In this document: positions 43,260 through 54,332 of the stretch, piece after piece
How positions within the stretch are numbered: position 1 is the first letter of the stretch
Layout of the letters: every line of letters starts with the position of its first letter
Assembly (NCBI RefSeq): GCF_012273895.1
Contig: NC_052114.1
Location: 8,847,927-8,911,926 of the forward strand
Direction: 5' to 3'
Origin: Zerene cesonia
Taxonomy: Eukaryota; Arthropoda; Insecta; Lepidoptera; Pieridae
DNA: 64,000 bases
Notes under the pieces: model-generated
Database searches by the model: none
What the model saw: only the letters and a program-made list of their open reading frames with translations
What the model was told of the DNA's origin: nothing
Position numbers and translations under genes: made by a program

Positions 43260-43510
43260 TAACAAGGAGGGTGTTAAATAGGTGACGGGGATCAGGTCAG
43301 GCTGTTCGAGTGTCCCGCCTCGGTCCATGGGGCACCTCAGATCATTGCCGATTCGAAGGGGACCACTCGAATGTAGGTGAATACCGCATGCACTGGGGTT
43401 CTAACCCTCTTTGCACCTTACGGCCTGAACGCAAAACAATCGGAAATACCAACCTGTCGCGACATGGGGATGAATGCGGTACCCTCTTTGCAAAAATGAC
43501 TAAATAATGT
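43260..43510 (+). other. GC-rich unrecognised segment
   Basis: It contains 'gtgtcccgcctcggtccatg', 'gattcgaaggggaccactcg' and 'accgcatgcactggggttct', and two copies of 'ccctctttgca' about 75 bp apart. An open frame of about 65 codons (43310-43507) includes GPWGTSDHCRF and YRMHWGSN. I do not recognise a family. It could be an unknown repeat or part of the CpG-rich promoter region that follows. Confidence 0.3.
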
Positions 43511-43559
43511 CATTAACGCGCGCGAATTCAGCGAGAGATGTACTGCGGAAATGGGTTGA

Positions 43560-44130
43560 TGAATTTATATCATTACAGCGCAAAGAACGCACACGCGTCG
43601 CTCGCTCGATAACTCGTGCGCGTTACGGATCGATAGCGCGAAAGCTCGAAAACAGATCGAAGCGCAAGCCGGCGAATGTGCTTCGAATCCCGCCAAATGC
43701 AGCGACAGCTGTGCGTAGCTCGTAGCCAGCGTAGAGGCGGCGCCTTAGGTATTATTATTATTTGTAAACAAGAGTGTGCGGGCGCGGGGCGTCACGTGAC
43801 CGGCGGCGATTGGTCGGCGCGGCAGCTGCGTCGGGTGCGATGCGAAGCGCGCGCTAGTCCTACGCCGAACGTCGCCGCGTCAAGTCGCGACGTCATTCCC
43901 GCGATTCACGTCGCGAACTAACACGATCGCATTCCCTTTTTGTTTATTTTCGCGTCGTCCGTTTTGTTGCCGCATCGAGACGAAAAGGAGGCGGATGGAT
44001 CGAGCGACCAGAGAAGGTACTGGTGTAGTTTTGTGCGAGCTTTGTGGAAGTGTATTATAAAGTTGTGAGCTTTTTTGTGGATTGTTTAGTTAGCGGCAGT
44101 CGAGCGTGAAGCGAGTTCCCGTGAGCTTCC
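43560..44130 (+). promoter_or_regulatory. CpG island, candidate distal promoter and 5' UTR exon of Tet
   Basis: This is the strongest CpG-rich region of the window. It contains GTCACGTGAC (E-box, 43791-43800), an inverted CCAAT box GATTGG (43808-43813) and a CRE-like GACGTCA near 43889-43895. Possible 5' UTR splice donors are gagaag|gtactg (44016/44017) and ttccc|gtgagc (44120/44121). No coding gene on + starts between here and 53190, so it most likely drives a noncoding first exon of Tet, with an intron of about 9 kb. A separate unannotated transcript remains possible. Confidence 0.45.
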
Positions 44131-47100
44131 GCTGGAGCTTTCGTAGTAGCTTTTGCGAATGAATGCAAACTTTGCACAAAGTTTTAAAGTAGTGAATGAT
44201 ATCATATTCAGGATATTTTTTGTCATTTAAAGTTTTAGAATGAAGTTTTATATTGAGTTCTTAGGTCATGTTTAATACATAATTTTTGAACCTCTTAATA
44301 AACAGTTATCCTTTGTGAGTAGTTGTAACGTTTGAAAAAATACTTAATTGTGTTGTTGTGTTTGTATGACTATAATATGTTTGTTAAACATAGCGTCATT
44401 ACCACAAAACAAGTAAAAAACACAAAAGTAAATGTGCACAGATACTAAAATTCGTTCCCATTTTGAAAAATCATGCTATAATTACGGGAATTATGCCAGG
44501 AAAGGAAAGCTTTAAGAGAATGACGCATCGGCATGTCATTGTGTTTCTGCGCATGAGTCCTGATGTCACATAATTTAACCCTTCAATCTTCACGCATTCA
44601 TAACTGTATAGCGTTCAAAATATTCGTTATATTTTATTTGAACATAGAGTAGTGATTGTTTGTCAAAGTTCAAGTCGTTTTACGTCCTAGAATATTAAAC
44701 TTCTTGCAAACAAATTTAGTATCTGTGGTCAAGCAATAGACACAATATGCGTGGTTATTTCATTTTCAAAGAACAACCTGGTCATCAAAGTATCAACAAA
44801 TTTTGCCTCTAATAACATTCGAACTTTAAATATTATAATTGAAATTTTTTTCACTGTTTTATAAAAAAGAAATTTGTGTGGAACCAAAATAAAGGGCTTC
44901 ATTTACTTTTTGTTGCGTTTGTTCTTATTAGGATTCAATGTGTTATTAGAGCTTACTTCGGAATAATTCTTTAAAATGCGTCCAAATTCAATTGTATTTA
45001 CATTTAACGTAACATATTGATCTTATGTATCTAATTTCGTTTAACAAATCAACTCCCGTTAAAATAGAAACTTCCAGAAAGGTTACGGATATTTTAACTT
45101 TTTAAGAATTAATAGGTTTCACAAACTGAAGTAGTAAGAAAAACTGTAATTAATGAAGCCTAAATAATTTGTCGTCTTCATATAAAACATGAGTTCTATT
45201 TTCAAAAAATTCTTTTAAGTATTCGAACAGATACTAAACATTTTCATCTCATTGTCTATTTATATATCTCATTATTGTTTTAAAAAGTTCTGAATATATC
45301 CGAAAAGCATCAGCATTCATCTCATTCGCCATACACAGCGGTATGCATCAAAAAGTAAGTAAGCGATCTCCCAATTGTTTACAACGATGGCTCCAGTTCA
45401 CAGCATCAATCTGAGTCAAGAATCATAAGACAATCCAGGCCGGTCCCACGGATAATCGAATAAATACGCCTTCCTCTCGTGAATGCGATAATGGCGAGTC
45501 AAGTTCATCGCGACCAATGAAAACAAATAAACAAATTGGCCAATTTCGTCCCAGTCGCCGTTGACAGCGCTGGTACAGATTGTGCAATGCAACGCTTCCT
45601 TTTTAGTTGCGAGTTATGTTTCCTTTTTCTAGTTTCGGAAGCTATTGGTGATAGCAATAATTGTGTTTCGTTTCTTATTCAGTATTTATTATTCATAGTA
45701 AACGGGTTTCCGTTGATGTGACATTTAAAATCACATATAATTCAATATAATTTTGAAACAAAATTTATGTGCAATGTAGAAAACTACGCTTCAACTTTAC
45801 GAAACAACTTACTATGATTGCTTTGTATTTGTTTGTTATATTCATAAAATATGTATATTAGACAAAGGTCCAAACAAGAACCTTCCAAACATGAATAAAA
45901 TGCTCTATATTTTACGTGATATTACATTAAACATATCCGATATCAAAATAACTGGAGTTATTACAAATTCCTAAGACTTTATATATTAATAATCGAGAAT
46001 ACTTCGCCGACTTCAACTGGAGCCACTCACAAAATTCACTCACATTTATGTTTACCAAAACACCACAAATACTTCCAATACCGCGTTTCAATATCCAGCT
46101 ACAAGATCCTAAGTCGATCCGTACCTTGCTATAATCCCTATCTTATTGCTCTTTACTAAGGACTTGGTTTTCATAAGTATTTCGCTGTTCAAACACATCG
46201 TCTGAACTTGGACAGAGTTGTGTGTGATTGTAAAGAATATTATATAGACGCAGTCTAGCCGGTGAATGCTCGATTCGTCGCTTTCTGTGCTGATCTTGTA
46301 ATTAAAAGTTAACGAAGTGAGAATAAGACGATTTTTACAAATACATGTACAATAGAGTTTATTTGGAATTAGTATTTAAAGTATATCAATAATATCATGC
46401 GTAGTTAGTTACGAGTAGATCTGCTAAACTCGAGAGCTTCGGAAATGATAGCGTAGTTGAAATTATATAATGAATTTATATAGGTAGTGTAAGTTCATTA
46501 AATTTACAGTAAAGGAAATGCAAGTGTATTAAATCATAATTTTAAAGACAATAGAAAAACATTTACAATCACACACATGTGACTTCCTTCGTACAATGCA
46601 GCTTCATAGGTGTAAGTACAAAAAACAGTCAATTTCCGATGTCGCATCCGATAGTAGATCTAACAAAAAATCTTCACAAAACTGTATCGACCAACTAAAT
46701 TCATCAGTCGGCATGTGAAATGAATTGCAATTTAGTCCTTATGCCCTTGATTTAAAGATCAAGATGCTGTTGTTTTGTCTTTGTATACGTTCAATATATG
46801 GTGGTAAAAGTATTAAGGCATCAGAAAAAGTGGTAGTGTGGGAAAGATTGTTATAAAAAACGCCACATCTGCGTCTCTATTCAACTAAGCTGAAGTGCTT
46901 GAATGGGATGGGACGGTAACTCTATATCGGGAGTCTTTCTTATCATTGTAATGTGGCTTAATCTCTGATCGGCTTTTGTTTCGGCTAAAATTATATTCGT
47001 GACGTAATTGGGTCTAATTATAAAATGTTTATCCAATTGTTAATAATTGAGCGGTTACGATGGGACGTTGATTATGTTCATATATTTTAGCTGTTTGCTA

Positions 47101-47447
47101 AAACGATAATACTTAAATACTATGTTATGGATGAATGTTATTGTAAAAATTGGCGCGAAAACAATGAAAAGGTAAAAGTTCAATAGAAACAACACGCAAT
47201 ACTACAGACGGTAAAAACTCAACAACATTCTTGCTTTGTTTTACAAGTCTATTTTGATCGTAATTAGAGTTATCCTTTTGCAATATTAAATTCCTAAACG
47301 GTCACTAACCTTATTCATAGTATAGCAGTAAAGGTATTTAACTTTGGAGTATTAATCAAGGTACTAAATTAAATCAGCTTCTAAGAATAAATCTATCTAA
47401 GAATAAATAAGTTTAAATATAACGCAGATTACTTTTATTACTAGTAG

Positions 47448-47622
47448 TTCACCCCGACTTTGCGTTTGCCTTACTTGGTATATATAGATAATATGTTCTA
47501 TAGCACTAAGAGATCACGTATCTATCTAACGGTGAAAGAATTTTTGAAATCGGCCTAGTAGTTTATGAGATAAGCGCGTTCAAACAAACCAATTCTTCAC
47601 CTTTATATTATCAGTATGGATA
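47448..47622 (+). repeat. Dispersed repeat fragment (family C)
   Basis: It contains 'tagttcaccccgactttgcg', 'aatttttgaaatcggcctag' and 'gcgttcaaacaaaccaattc', then 'ttcacctttatattatcagt'. The wording is typical of a common lepidopteran repeat; a shorter relative ('aatcggtcaagtagttcctg', 'gcccgttcaaataaacaagc') lies at about 21430-21530. Confidence 0.5.
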
Positions 47623-48867
47623 CGAAATAACAGACTCTTAGTCATTTATTATTGAAACAATACTACTTTAGAAGCGGTTTTAAATTGTCATATTATAATA
47701 TAACAATAAGATACCACAAATTTGAATGCAGTTTCTGAAGAGAAGGGCTCAAGCATGCGCACTTTTAAAAATTATAATAGTTTTAGTAAGACAAAATATA
47801 TAATTCGGTGACCGAACACGAAAACTTGTTTCGAAACATTTGTTTACTACATAGATAATATGAGTTTATCCCAGTAAACCTTCGCAATAAACTCAATATT
47901 TTCAAAACTTATATGCTATATTGGAAAATTTTATATAAAAGTCATTTTCATTACAGTTTTGGGCTTCAATTTGTTATGATAAAAACATAAAGGCTCTTAT
48001 TTTATAAGCTGTAAAGCATTCCTACATACGTTTTATATTCATTAAATTTATCTATTACAAAACTGTGTATATCAATAATTTAAACACATAGCCAGTGCCA
48101 CCACGATAGTTATTACATAAATTCTAATTATTAAATTAACGTGGAATAAAACATTCATTTATTTCGTGACAACTCACAAGTAATCAAGCAACAGGCTACA
48201 TTTATTTGCAGCTTCTGTAAATGAACTTCACCTAAATATTATAAAGTCACGACATCGAACTAGTTAAACAATACAGAATGCTGTCGCTATGCACAATCAC
48301 CCTGATGCACATATCCTGTATAACATATCATTACGTTTGATGATACTCCTCGTCTGGTGTGAGAAAAATTTATAACCTCACTTACTGTGCTGAATATTTA
48401 ACTGCAATATGAGACAAGTCTCAGGCAAGATGGATTGACCAAATACTAAGTTTAGATAGAAATAAAAGTGCTTCTGTAGGTATAAAGACAGTTAATGTAT
48501 GCTATATTTTTACCAAGATCTTGCGTTAAGAAACGGTAACAAAATAAGCTTTTTTAGTAAAGATAATTACTGATATTTATTTATTTTTTATTTATACCGA
48601 TATGTCGCTGCATCTAGGTACCGGTTAAGTACCTAGTTGGAGATAGTACCGACAGGTTATGTAAAAATACTGTATATTAATATTTAGATATATAAAGATA
48701 ACTAAAACACGAGCGTCGGATACGGTCTACCACTTCATTATGTTTATGACAATATGATATGTTTTTATATGTGTAGAATATAGATATTTCTTATATATCT
48801 GGTCTGGGGACTATCTAATACTTTATTTATGATAGATCAATATATAGAAAAATAGGAGTAGCTTTTT

Positions 48868-49015
48868 CTATACTAATATTATGAAGAGTAAAGATTCGTA
48901 TATAATTGTGTTTGTAATATTATCACACAAAACCTACTGGATTCTTTCACCATAAGAAAGCTTCACTTAACAACATATGTACCTCGGGCGAAGCCAGGGC
49001 GAACAGCTAGTTTCT
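48868..49015 (+). repeat. Dispersed repeat fragment (family D)
   Basis: It starts 'ctatactaatattatgaaga', continues with 'cacaaaacctactggattct' and 'ttcaccataagaaagcttca', and ends 'cctcgggcgaagccagggcg' with 'aacagctagtttctaatata'. It shares its layout with 6750-6905. Confidence 0.5.
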
Positions 49016-50399
49016 AATATAGGCGATTCTTAATGGTTATAAAATGGGTTTTTCTTCTTTAATTTGTCATTAAAATTTAGGTATGACCTGTTAAAAGTAT
49101 ATAAATAAAATGTTGTCTTAAGTCAATTTTCTGTCACTCACCTTATGAAAAAGGTACACTTTATGAAAAAGATTTGTAAGTACGCGGGTAGGTTGAAAAT
49201 TACCTTCTGAATCCTTTCCTTCCTTAAAATCCTTAAGCAGGCGTGCCCACTCGAATTAAAGAAATGGTTTTATTAATCTCGGGGGTGTTACAATACACGT
49301 TGATGTCTAAATTTATATAGCCTACATCGAGGTCAATCATTTTCATGTGGCATACCGATAAAAAAGGTCGCGACTGCTTTACCGATACAAATGTAAACAT
49401 CCTACTTGATTATATTGCGTTGTAATTTAAATAAAACCTTAAGAAAGCTTATTTATACAAAAGTAGCATTGGCGAACGATCTGTAGAAACACAAAATCAT
49501 AGACAACTTTTTGTTACGATAGTTTAACTTGAGAACAGCTCGCGCGCCACATTGCGTACACACAAGTCAAGCTGCTGGCGTACAGCTTCTTATTTATTAG
49601 GTTGTGCGTGATTCAAGTTTTGTTTTATTTTCAGTGGAAAATATGAATTCAACAAATAAATATTATACGTATTTTTACGAAAGTTTAATGGCACCCAATA
49701 TTCTAGTATCTCATAAACATTTTGTCATGTAAGAAATAAAAATTAAATAGGTGGTCAAAAATTAATAATAATGTTGTTAGATACTACTTTACACAAGAGA
49801 GTGCAGTTCTATAACAGTTTATTATTTTGCATTTTAGAATCAAAATGTAAAATATTTAAAAGGTATAATATGATATAATCGATTCACTTATCACTTCATT
49901 ATCAGCAATGATCATCGTAAACGAGATATCGATAACCGGAGAAGGTATTATACACGCCGGATGTTATTCATAATTTGGTATCACAGCTGAAATAGAATAA
50001 AGTATAAAAAATGTGACAATTGAATTTGATATTATCGTGTGAGCAGAATTCGGAGGCGATAAATGCAGCATTTAAAAATAATAATCCTAACTATATTGCA
50101 TTTATCAAGTTGCAGTAATGGGCAGCGTAGATTATAAATATGATATTTCACGTTTTACAAAATGTCTACAGAAAAATTTTAATAGCTTCTTACATCTGAG
50201 GATGTGTAAGTTCATAAAGTACAAAATTATTAATCGCAAAGTTAGATGCAACAGAGTTAAACATACGAATACAATAATATTTGCATCATGGCATATTCAA
50301 GAAACCGTCTTTCAAGTTCAAATGCAAGGCAAAAGCTTTAAAAATTGCATGCATTCTCCAGTTAGCTTCCAAGATTCAAGGATTTCCGAACGTCATCTA

Positions 50400-50800
50400 A
50401 ACATGCGTTCGCTGCACCACGCGACGCGGTACAAAAAAGCGACAACATCCGATTCTAAAAATAAGCCGTATAATTACAGCGCAGAGCTGAAAGCGCAATG
50501 CTTTCGCTGCAGCGGTTGTACGGTTGCCCTTGACAACCGAGACCCAGATACTATCGCGTTCCAAGCACACACCGACACCTCACCCGCACACTGACACTAC
50601 AGACGAATCCTGGCGCACACTAACATACGTGTATTATAATAACAACACACTCACACGACATTTCGAGTTGCGTTCGGTTCCGAGCTTTTTAATCTTTTTT
50701 TTTTCGTCGAGCGTTCTTTGTGCACATCTACAAAGAGTTTCGCCTTGTGATTGCTAGTCGGGACGTTTTGATCGCACGCTTGTGCCTTGATGACGCAATG
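50400..50800 (+). promoter_or_regulatory. CpG-richer island, candidate alternative promoter or enhancer
   Basis: Local GC increase with GGTTGCCCTTGACAACC at 50522-50538. This fits the RFX X-box half sites GTTGCC and RGYAAC with a 3-nt spacer and one mismatch. A T-rich and a CpG-rich stretch follow. No clear splice donor or start codon links it to a gene. It might serve Tet. Confidence 0.25.
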
Positions 50801-52215
50801 ATAGAATGATTTTTCGCTTTATGTACAATTTATTCAATTTGTTCACTCCAGCGTGACTAGATAACTTGATATTGTACCTCTTGCATTCCTTGCTAATGTA
50901 ATGTATTTCATTTCTTTTTCCCCACCATTGATTTTAAATGATTCCTGCGCATTAAATGTCATTGATTCTTAACAAATTATTGTAACCAGAAGAGTTGACA
51001 TTGAAGTAGTCTATACGAATATTATCAAAGCATAATTTTCATTATAATAACAGCACAAACAACTAACTATATTTGTTAGTCAAAACACAGTCCTTAACCG
51101 TCCTGAAGCAAAAATATGCCCACTATGCTAAGCAAAACAGTCGAAACAAGCTTGTTGCAATTTAGACTCTCTTTGAGCTAAACAAAAGACATTCCGTTTG
51201 AAGTTGAGCTTAGAAGCCCGAGATAGAGATCTTGCCAAATTAAAGGGATTTAAGACTGAATAAAATGGGGATGCTTCAGATGAAATGGGTATAAAATATT
51301 AATGCGATGTAAATGTATACGACGCTTCTGCTGAAATTGAGGAGAAAACCACGTGATTATCATCTCAGCATGTTTGATGTTTACAAAAAACTTCCTACTA
51401 ATTTTTACAAGTTGTGTATCGTAAAATCGTTATAAAAATATCTTATATTTTTTAAAATATATAAAATATAATATTTTACAATATATAGTATGATTATTAA
51501 TTTTTATGTTAAACACCTTTGTCTCTGAATGAAACCTTGTCCATTTAAAGAACACAATATTTTTAGCCGGATTTGATGCATCAAAACAATACCATAGATT
51601 AAAAATAAAAGCGGAAAAGACACAGTTTTAAATCCAAACCACACAAAAATAGTTTCCCTTTAAATAGTGTAGCCGAAATAGAGCGTGCGTACCCTTCTAA
51701 TATTAGCTTGTTTACAACCTATATCACGTGTTCGAAATACTGATATTTTCTAAATATTATTGTATTGCATTATTATTGCGTTAGCCTTGAAGCACTGAGC
51801 AATCCGTTTCTGATTAAAAGCTCTTGTGTCCATCTTAATCAAGATTACAAGTCTAGTATTGAATGAAAAGCAAACGTAATTAAGAGGAACGGACTAAAAA
51901 CATTGTGTTAACTTTCAAACTCAAATTATAATAATACGTACATATTTTTATAAGAAGTAAAGCTTGATTTGCAAAAAACAAAATCAAATGACGCATAATG
52001 CGATAATAATAAATGGATGATAAAATAGTAAAAGTACATACATAGTATGCTTATAGCAGTATCAATGGTAACATTATGGAGTTAAGAATTCTTGCTTGTT
52101 ATGTGTAATGCCAGGCTTGCAAAGCATCAAAATCTTAACACCACAGATTAAATATATTACAATACAATTACCTAAGGTCGAGGGTGCACGCATGGGGTCA
52201 GGGCGGGGGAGGGTG

Positions 52216-52227
52216 GATGACGTCATC
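52216..52227. promoter_or_regulatory. Perfect CRE palindrome in a G-rich patch
   Basis: GATGACGTCATC is a perfect 12-bp palindrome containing the CREB/ATF site TGACGTCA. It sits within the G-rich stretch 52180-52232, about 1 kb upstream of Tet exon 1. Confidence 0.4.
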
Positions 52228-52486
52228 GGGTAAAATACTACCGCGGCAACGATTATTGGGATGTGAAATATGTTGTAATATGGTAGATATACAGAAGATT
52301 TTCCTTAGCTGTACGTTAATTCCGGGCATTATAACTCCGGTAATTTACTTCCCTTATCTACACGTACATTTCAGCTATCGGTAGTTGCTGGTAGTTGCTC
52401 TTTATCTACGTGTTAATCCAATATTAACAATAATTGATGGCAATTTTGTTGTATCACGTGAGCTAATTATAGTTTCTTTGTTACAG

Positions 52487-52621
52487 ATTGGTGCAGGCCG
52501 CCTGGATAACACCAGCCTGCCGTCGGCGCCTTCACAGCTGAAACCGACAACTAAACCAAACAATAACCACGAAATCGACAAACCAAAGCCTCCAGTCATA
52601 TCTTTCGTTTCAAAATTTTAA
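52487..52621 (+). other. Orphan exon-like segment upstream of Tet
   Basis: A textbook acceptor (tagtttctttgttacag) ends at 52486. The sequence then becomes GC-richer and stays open for 44 codons to TAA: IGAGRLDNTSLPSAPS, QLKPTTKPNNNHEIDKPKP and PVISFVSKF. It could be the last coding exon of an unidentified + strand transcript or a 5' UTR exon of Tet. I recognise no domain and cannot find the exon that would splice to it. Confidence 0.35.
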
Positions 52622-53163
52622 TATAAGCACTATTTTTTTAACCTTTTAAAATTACGCGCATAGTATACGCTAACTCCCAAACAGTACAAATTAATTTAAG
52701 TCTGAAGTGATCGGTATTTACAATAAAAAAGCCTTGAAGAATTTTTAAGAGAATCTATCAACGACCAGTATTTAAACGTTCCAAAATAAATAAATCGTTA
52801 AACGAGTGCACAAAATATTTTATCGATAGTTAAAAATTGTATCGCAACGATTCCTCGAGCGTTTTCTAAATCAGCCAAAGATTTTATAAGCCTGTAGTTA
52901 TAAGACTTATGTTAACTGCCTCTCGTTAAGGACCTTTACATTATTTATTTCCTAGTGAGAAAATCAAGATATTGTGATTAGTGTAGTGTCAACCGGTGTG
53001 CCGTATAATCGTAACGTAAGTGCTATTTAGTAGATATAGTCGCGGACAAAACGAAGCCAGATCAAAAGTACAAATTAACAAGTTCCAGTGCAGTTCCGAG
53101 TGTTCATAACGTTAATAGACTTAGTAGAGCTTATTTTTGTAAGAGATTGAAGCAGAAGACGCA

Positions 53164-53193
53164 ATGAGGTTGCGTCGAGGTATTACGTCATGA
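53164..53193 (+). promoter_or_regulatory. Upstream open reading frame overlapping the Tet start
   Basis: An ATG at 53164 opens a nine-codon frame (MRLRRGITS) whose TGA stop overlaps the Tet ATG in an ATGA configuration (53190-53193). Such uORFs usually lower translation of the main frame or make it depend on reinitiation. It applies only if the transcript start lies upstream of 53164. Confidence 0.5.
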
Positions 53194-54332
53194 GCGAAGC
53201 GCTCAGGAGCGAGGCGGGCGCGGATAGCGCGCACCTACCGCCCTTCTCGACGTTCGGTGACATGGCGGAGAACGAGCAACGGATCCTCACCGCCGACACG
53301 AGGCTCCTCGACCCAGCGTGGGAGTACTACGAGCGGACCGGCGACACGGTGTCCGTGATCGCCAGCCAGCCGCAATACCGGCCCTGGGAGTCCATGCCCA
53401 TCACGGTCAACTCGAAGGACGCGATACTACGAGCCGGCTTCTCCACACCCCTGGAGTACCAATCAGTCACGCTACAGCCTATACCAAATAAGCTACCGTC
53501 CTTCCAAAGCCAGTTCCAAACATTTCCAGAGACCACAGTCATTCCTGAAACAGGGTTACCGAGCGTGACGCCTGTACCCGTCACATCGAGCCCTACGCCA
53601 AGCGCGAGCCCTAGTCAGTTAACCCAGCTCACGCAGCTCACGACACCGTCATCTCCAGCGCACTTGACCACGTTAGCGCAAGTCACGCCTTTATCTACCA
53701 CGTTGACAACATTATCACCCGTCAACGCAACGACATTCCACACTCTAACAGCGGTTAACGCTAGGAGTTATCCGATCGTTCCGGCGCCTTTACAAGCCAG
53801 GGAATTAGCACCCGCCACTCAAACATACATCGACGATCGGCACATACAGCTTTATCAACCAAACATTGCTACAATAAACGCTTTTCCAACTCAGAATGGA
53901 ATTTTACATCAAAACGGGACCCTACTTCAGCAGAACGGTAGCATAATACACAACATACAAAGTCCCACAGTAGTTCACGTGCTAAAAAATGAACCGTTTG
54001 ACGTAAAATCGTTACAAGACAAATATACGCCAAATGGATTGCACCACAGTAATTTCCAAAACCCAATGTTATTAGACAACGGCTATGAAAAGAAAAGCAA
54101 TGGCTTTATTAGTGCCTCATCACCAACGCGATCAGACTACAGAAAGAAGGAGAGACGGAAAATGCGAGCAAATAGTTCAGAATCGGACGGGTCTAATATG
54201 GAAGTCGGATCGGAGAATAGTGGTCAAGTTGCGGCGGTATCATCCACAGCAGGCTTTAAATCGCCAATGCATGGAGCTCCGCCAATGGCTACTGGACCAA
54301 TGGATCTCGACGATATATCCAATGAAAAACAG
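53190..54332 (+). CDS. Tet: Tet exon with N-terminal low-complexity region
   Basis: 381 codons from ATG 53190 to aaacag|gtgagt (phase 0). The start is the first ATG in a frame closed by TGA at 53148-53150. A conserved-looking N-terminal part (LLDPAWEYYERT, WESMPITVNSKDAILRAG) leads to a Ser/Thr/Pro/Gln-rich stretch (about 115-200, with QLTQLTQLTTPSSP). Next come an Asn/Gln-rich part, LKNEP (a SUMO-type psi-K-x-E at Lys266), and a basic cluster RKKERRKMR (about 318-326) fit for nuclear import. The exon is far richer in GC than the introns. Its link to Tet rests on the in-frame join with the CXXC exon and the absence of any other + strand exon between them. Confidence 0.8.

Larger units (their letters stand above)
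44140..52170. other. AT-rich region, probable Tet 5' intron, no gene
   Basis: No convincing exon. A moderately GC-rich stretch at 45300-45720 could be regulatory. Repeat fragments lie at 47448-47622 and 48868-49015. An inverted repeat CTAGGTAC/GTACCTAG with a 7-nt spacer lies at about 48613-48635. A second CpG-richer island lies at 50400-50800. The 158-codon frame at 50118-50594 looks accidental. Confidence 0.45.

Noticed and set aside
43310..43507. Carbonic-anhydrase-like peptide (YRMHWGSN)
   Set aside because: Only a short resemblance to the HxHWG motif; the rest of the frame does not fit, and there are no splice sites to support a gene.
50118..50594. 158-codon frame on +
   Set aside because: No recognised motif and biased composition in its AT-rich first part; the second part coincides with a CpG-richer island that explains the lack of stops.
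52402..52599. Minus-strand frame whose start looks like a signal peptide (MTGGFGLSISWLLFGLVVGF)
   Set aside because: The opposite strand encodes a Lys/Pro/Asn/Thr-rich stretch, and the antisense of such codons is hydrophobic by necessity. The splice signal here (tttgttacag) fits the + strand better; a minus donor would be the weak ct|gtaaca.
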